A stretch of DNA of 43,020 nt. Origin: a virus. A model generated the notes under the pieces. The model worked only from the letters and a program-made list of their open reading frames with translations. It was not told the origin of the DNA and did not search any database. Shown here piece by piece: positions 40,107 through 43,020 of this stretch; position 1 is the stretch's first letter, and each line of letters begins with the position of its first letter. The stretch is taken from positions 1-43,020 of IMG/VR virus record IMGVR_UViG_3300032245_000908. One strand, given 5' to 3'. A program made the translations under genes and the position numbers.

Positions 40107-41087
40107 ATGGCATACACAATTTTAAATCCCGATGGTAGCGTACTTACTTTGTTGGCAGATGGCAGGATTGATCAATCAACTACTAGTCTAGCTTTAGTTG
40201 GAAAAAACACCAACGGCTTTGGACAATATATAAATGAAAATTTTGTAGTATTGCTTTCCAACGGTGCAAACACATCTGGGAACCCTCCGAGAAATCCTTT
40301 AAAAGGACAAACTTGGTATGATACAACTGTAAGAAAATTAAAAGTTTACGACAACGGATTTAGAAACGTTGCCGGTGTAACAGTTTCAAGTTCATATCCT
40401 GTAGAGCTCGGAACCGGTGATTTATGGTTTGATAGCGTTAATATGCAATTAAAGATATTAAACGGTGGCGCCTTATATGTTGTCGGTCCTATATTTCCAA
40501 AATCTGTTGGAGATAACGGATGGATAATTCCATCCACTTCTGTTAAAGATATTAACAATACACCACAACAAGTTACTGTACTTAAAAATTATGGTAATAC
40601 TATAGGGTTTATTTCTCAGACACAATTTACTCCTTCTGTTACTGATAATACAAATTATTTTAGCACCAGCACATCGCAGAAAATAGTAGCAGGACTCACA
40701 GTCAACGGTGACATCAGTTACACAGGAAAGTCGTTAGATAAACAACTATCATGGTTCATTGATGTTGATATTTTAGCCAATACAATTAATAACATTAGTG
40801 GCGATATTAGTATTCCGGCAAACGTCGGAGCTCAGAACAATGCTATTAGAACTATACTAGGTGCAATGTTTCCACCAAATTCTAGTAACAGCCCACTTGA
40901 TCATCAGACTCAAGAATTTGGTCTTCCAAACGGTTCTGTTTGTAAGGTACTGGTTAGGTATTCGCAAGGTGGCCAAAATGCAACATCGGGCGGTAGAGTA
41001 AACGGCGAAGGGTATCAAGTTAGACGGTTTAAAATAAACTCAGTTGGTGCTTGGGAATATGTCAACACTACAGAATTATCGCTATAA
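40107..41087 (+). CDS. Tail fibre paralogue 2
   Basis: This 326-residue protein has the shared N-terminal module SLALVGKNTNGFGQ ... ENFVVLLSNG ... KGQTWYDTTVRKLKVYD, then GDLWFDSVNMQLKILNG...VVGP. The C-terminal half (from ~190) differs from the other three paralogues: it has an IVAGLTVNGDIS strand, then NNAIRTILGAMFPPNSS and HQTQEFGLPNGSVCKVLVRY and ends NSVGAWEYVNTTELSL. I recognise no receptor-binding family. The gene starts 1 nt after the upstream stop (TAATATG). It is likely a fibre or adhesin attached through the N-terminal module. Confidence 0.8.
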   Translation: MAYTILNPDGSVLTLLADGRIDQSTTSLALVGKNTNGFGQYINENFVVLLSNGANTSGNPPRNPLKGQTWYDTTVRKLKVYDNGFRNVAGVTVSSSYPVELGTGDLWFDSVNMQLKILNGGALYVVGPIFPKSVGDNGWIIPSTSVKDINNTPQQVTVLKNYGNTIGFISQTQFTPSVTDNTNYFSTSTSQKIVAGLTVNGDISYTGKSLDKQLSWFIDVDILANTINNISGDISIPANVGAQNNAIRTILGAMFPPNSSNSPLDHQTQEFGLPNGSVCKVLVRYSQGGQNATSGGRVNGEGYQVRRFKINSVGAWEYVNTTELSL

Positions 41088-41096
41088 GGATCAATC

Positions 41097-42125
41097 ATGG
41101 CATATCAAATAAACAAGAGCGACGGAACAGCATTAGTAGTACTAGAAGATGGTATTGTTGACAACACAACCAGTTTAAAACTTGTTGGAAAAAACGTAGT
41201 CAACTACGGAGAGGTACAAAACGAAAATTTTGTATTCTTACTAGAAAATTTTGCTAACAGCAGTTTTAGTCCTCCTAGTAATCCAGTACCTGGGCAACTA
41301 TGGTTTACTACAGATGATAGTAGATTACGCCTACGAGATACTGCCGGGCAATGGAATAAAATTCCATCTATTGCTGTACAGTCAACAGTGACTAATCAGT
41401 CAGTGGGCGATTTTTGGTTAGATAACACAAATAACATCTTATATGCCAAGTCTGACAATGGTGGATATATAAGAATTGGTCCAAACACAGTAGCTACCAC
41501 TGCCGCTAGATTTGCAACTCCTGTAAATATCAATGAAGTATCATTTGATGGTACTGCGGATATTACAGTTTCGTCAACAACAACGCAATATCATTCTGTT
41601 GGAAATTATTTAACAGGTGTTGGTTTTAACGGAAGTGAACCTGTTACATGGGATGTAAACGTAGGTGTAGCAGATCAACCAACACCATTTAGTGTTGTGG
41701 CAAGAAATAGCATTGGCGACATTTATTTTGCTACAGGACACGGAGTTAGTCTTCAGGCTAAATTTGCCGACCTAGCAGAAAAGTATTTGATCAGCGGAGA
41801 ATATGAAGTTGGTACAGTTGTAACAATTGGAGGCCCTGCCGAAGTTCGCCCGTGTGTAAATAATGATAGGGCTATTGGTGTAGTATCTGGTAATCCTGCT
41901 TATGGTATGAACAAGGATCTTGAAGGTGGAGTCTATATCGCATTGAAAGGTCGAGTTCCAACTAACATTCATGGGTTAATTAGAAAAGGCGATGAATTAG
42001 TTGCCGGCCCAGACGGAAGAGCTATTAGTGCCAATGCAGGCAGAACAATGAGTCGTCCAAAAGTTTTTGCAATAGCACTTGAAGATAGTCTTGGAAAAAC
42101 CAGAATTGAAGCACTTGTGCTGTAA
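41097..42125 (+). CDS. Tail fibre paralogue 3, ADLAE-type C-terminal domain
   Basis: This 342-residue protein has the N-terminal module SLKLVGKNVVNYGE ... ENFVFLLENF ... PGQLWFTTDDSRLRLRD and the second module GDFWLDNTNNILYAKSDNG...IGP. The C-terminal domain begins AKFADLAEKYLISGEYEVGT and continues VTIGGPAEVRPC, NNDRAIGVVSGNPAYGMN, IALKGRVPTNIHGLIRKGD. This ADLAE domain closes many fibre proteins of environmental phages, where it may serve in trimer formation or self-processing; no catalytic residues can be assigned by eye. The start is behind AAGGATC. The partial gene downstream reaches the same ADLAE motif at the window end. Confidence 0.82.
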   Translation: MAYQINKSDGTALVVLEDGIVDNTTSLKLVGKNVVNYGEVQNENFVFLLENFANSSFSPPSNPVPGQLWFTTDDSRLRLRDTAGQWNKIPSIAVQSTVTNQSVGDFWLDNTNNILYAKSDNGGYIRIGPNTVATTAARFATPVNINEVSFDGTADITVSSTTTQYHSVGNYLTGVGFNGSEPVTWDVNVGVADQPTPFSVVARNSIGDIYFATGHGVSLQAKFADLAEKYLISGEYEVGTVVTIGGPAEVRPCVNNDRAIGVVSGNPAYGMNKDLEGGVYIALKGRVPTNIHGLIRKGDELVAGPDGRAISANAGRTMSRPKVFAIALEDSLGKTRIEALVL

Positions 42126-42142
42126 ATAATAAAGAGAAATTT

Positions 42143-43020
42143 ATGCCATATATTTTATATAAATCAAACGGTACAACACTTGCAACAGTGCCTGATGCCA
42201 GTTTAGATTCAACAACCAGTTTACAGTTTGTTGGAAGAAATTATTCTGGCTACGGTCAAATAGTTAATGAAAATTTTGTAAAACTTTTAGAGAATTTTTC
42301 TAAAAATACACCTCCTGCAAATTCTATCATAGGTCAGTTATGGTATGATACAACAGTAGGTAGAATTAATGTTAACTACGATGGTAGTAATTTTAAAAGT
42401 TTAGCAAACATTTATGTTGCCGAAGAAACAAATATTCCTAGTATTGCTAACACACAAGAGGGCGACTTTTGGTGGGATACTACTACAGGGCAGTTGAAAG
42501 CCAAGCACGGATCTAGTTACATTATTGTTGGACCTCCAAATGCATCAAATAACAAATCGCAAATGGTACCAACTGAAGAGTTGTCAGAAGAAAATCAGTT
42601 AACTTCAACTCCATTTATAAAAACATTAATTGGAAGTATACCAATTGCAACATTCTCAGATACAGAGTTTACCCCTGTAGCAGGATCAACATTGTATGGT
42701 AATTTTCCAAAAGTATACAAAGGTATAACCTTAACAGGAGCAGATGTTACCGGGTCGACACAAAATACCAGATACTATTTCTGGGGAACAGCCTCAGACG
42801 CATTAAAATCTAATACATCTACTACTGCTACGATCGCAATGACCGTTTCTGTTGGTAAAGATGAGTCCAGTGCAACTCCGTACTATATGGCCTTCGTTAG
42901 TACATCTACTGGTAATCGACAAATCATGACCAGCGGTAATATATATTATAATCCGTCGTCTAATGTTTTAAACGTTACAGCTACCAGTGCTAGGTATGCA
43001 GACTTGGCCGAACGTTATGA
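42143..43020 (+). CDS. Tail fibre paralogue 4, 5' part (cut by window end)
   Basis: About 292 residues are visible from the ATG at 42143 (behind AAAGAGAAA); the frame is open to the window end. It has the shared module SLQFVGRNYSGYGQ ... ENFVKLLENF ... IGQLWYDTTVGRINVNYD, then GDFWWDTTTGQLKAKHG...IVGP. A distinct middle region follows (TLYGNFPKVYKGITLTGADV, TRYYFWGTASDAL, TATIAMTVSVGKD) before SARYADLAERYE, the beginning of the ADLAE C-terminal domain also found in paralogue 3. It is probably a fibre or adhesin, with total length of perhaps 400 or more residues by comparison with paralogue 3. Confidence 0.82.
   Translation, partial: MPYILYKSNGTTLATVPDASLDSTTSLQFVGRNYSGYGQIVNENFVKLLENFSKNTPPANSIIGQLWYDTTVGRINVNYDGSNFKSLANIYVAEETNIPSIANTQEGDFWWDTTTGQLKAKHGSSYIIVGPPNASNNKSQMVPTEELSEENQLTSTPFIKTLIGSIPIATFSDTEFTPVAGSTLYGNFPKVYKGITLTGADVTGSTQNTRYYFWGTASDALKSNTSTTATIAMTVSVGKDESSATPYYMAFVSTSTGNRQIMTSGNIYYNPSSNVLNVTATSARYADLAERY

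Overview
The window is a virion-assembly segment of a T4-like contractile-tailed phage (myovirus). Recognisable T4-family proteins cover almost all of it: portal gp20, tape measure, gp26, a gp51-like protein, recombination nuclease gp46/gp47, late sigma factor gp55, baseplate proteins gp48-like, gp53, gp5, gp25, gp6 and gp7-like, then tail fibres. The DNA is AT-rich, genes are packed with overlaps or gaps of a few bases, and several gaps carry an octamer of the T4-type late-promoter form NATAAATA. The gene content and the very long wedge proteins resemble environmental (marine or freshwater) T4-like phages more than enteric T4. No gene here identifies the host.

Layout. 1-3222 (minus): 5' part of the portal gene, preceded by the tape-measure gene. 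3223-3299: a divergent control region with two face-to-face late-promoter octamers. 3300-4402 (plus): gp26 and a gp51-like small protein, joined by what looks like a complete -1 programmed frameshift signal. 4399-5523 (minus): an Ala/Gly-rich protein whose first residues look like a capsid-targeting peptide. 5524-6000: a non-coding, relatively GC-rich and hairpin-rich stretch. 6001-10672 (minus): a non-structural operon (gp55, gp47, gp46, a small unknown, a histone-H1/Hc1-like protein, a GIY-YIG nuclease) behind a sigma70-like promoter. 10788-43020 (plus): one long late block with tube cap, gp53, a large hub-like protein, gp5, gp25, gp6, a giant gp7-like wedge protein split by an apparent frameshift, a Gly-triplet/YadA-like fibre, a conserved structural protein, and four tandem fibre paralogues, the last cut by the window end.

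How the genes fit together: gp55 would direct late transcription of the virion genes; gp46/47 supply the DNA ends for recombination-dependent replication that late transcription depends on in T4; gp26/gp51, the tape measure and the hub, wedge and fibre genes build the tail. The strongest new observation is the gp26/gp51 junction: slippery T TTT TTC, a 6-nt spacer and an 11-bp inverted repeat, which predicts a G/GT-type tail-assembly chaperone pair in a T4-like phage. All assignments are from reading the sequence; no database search was run.
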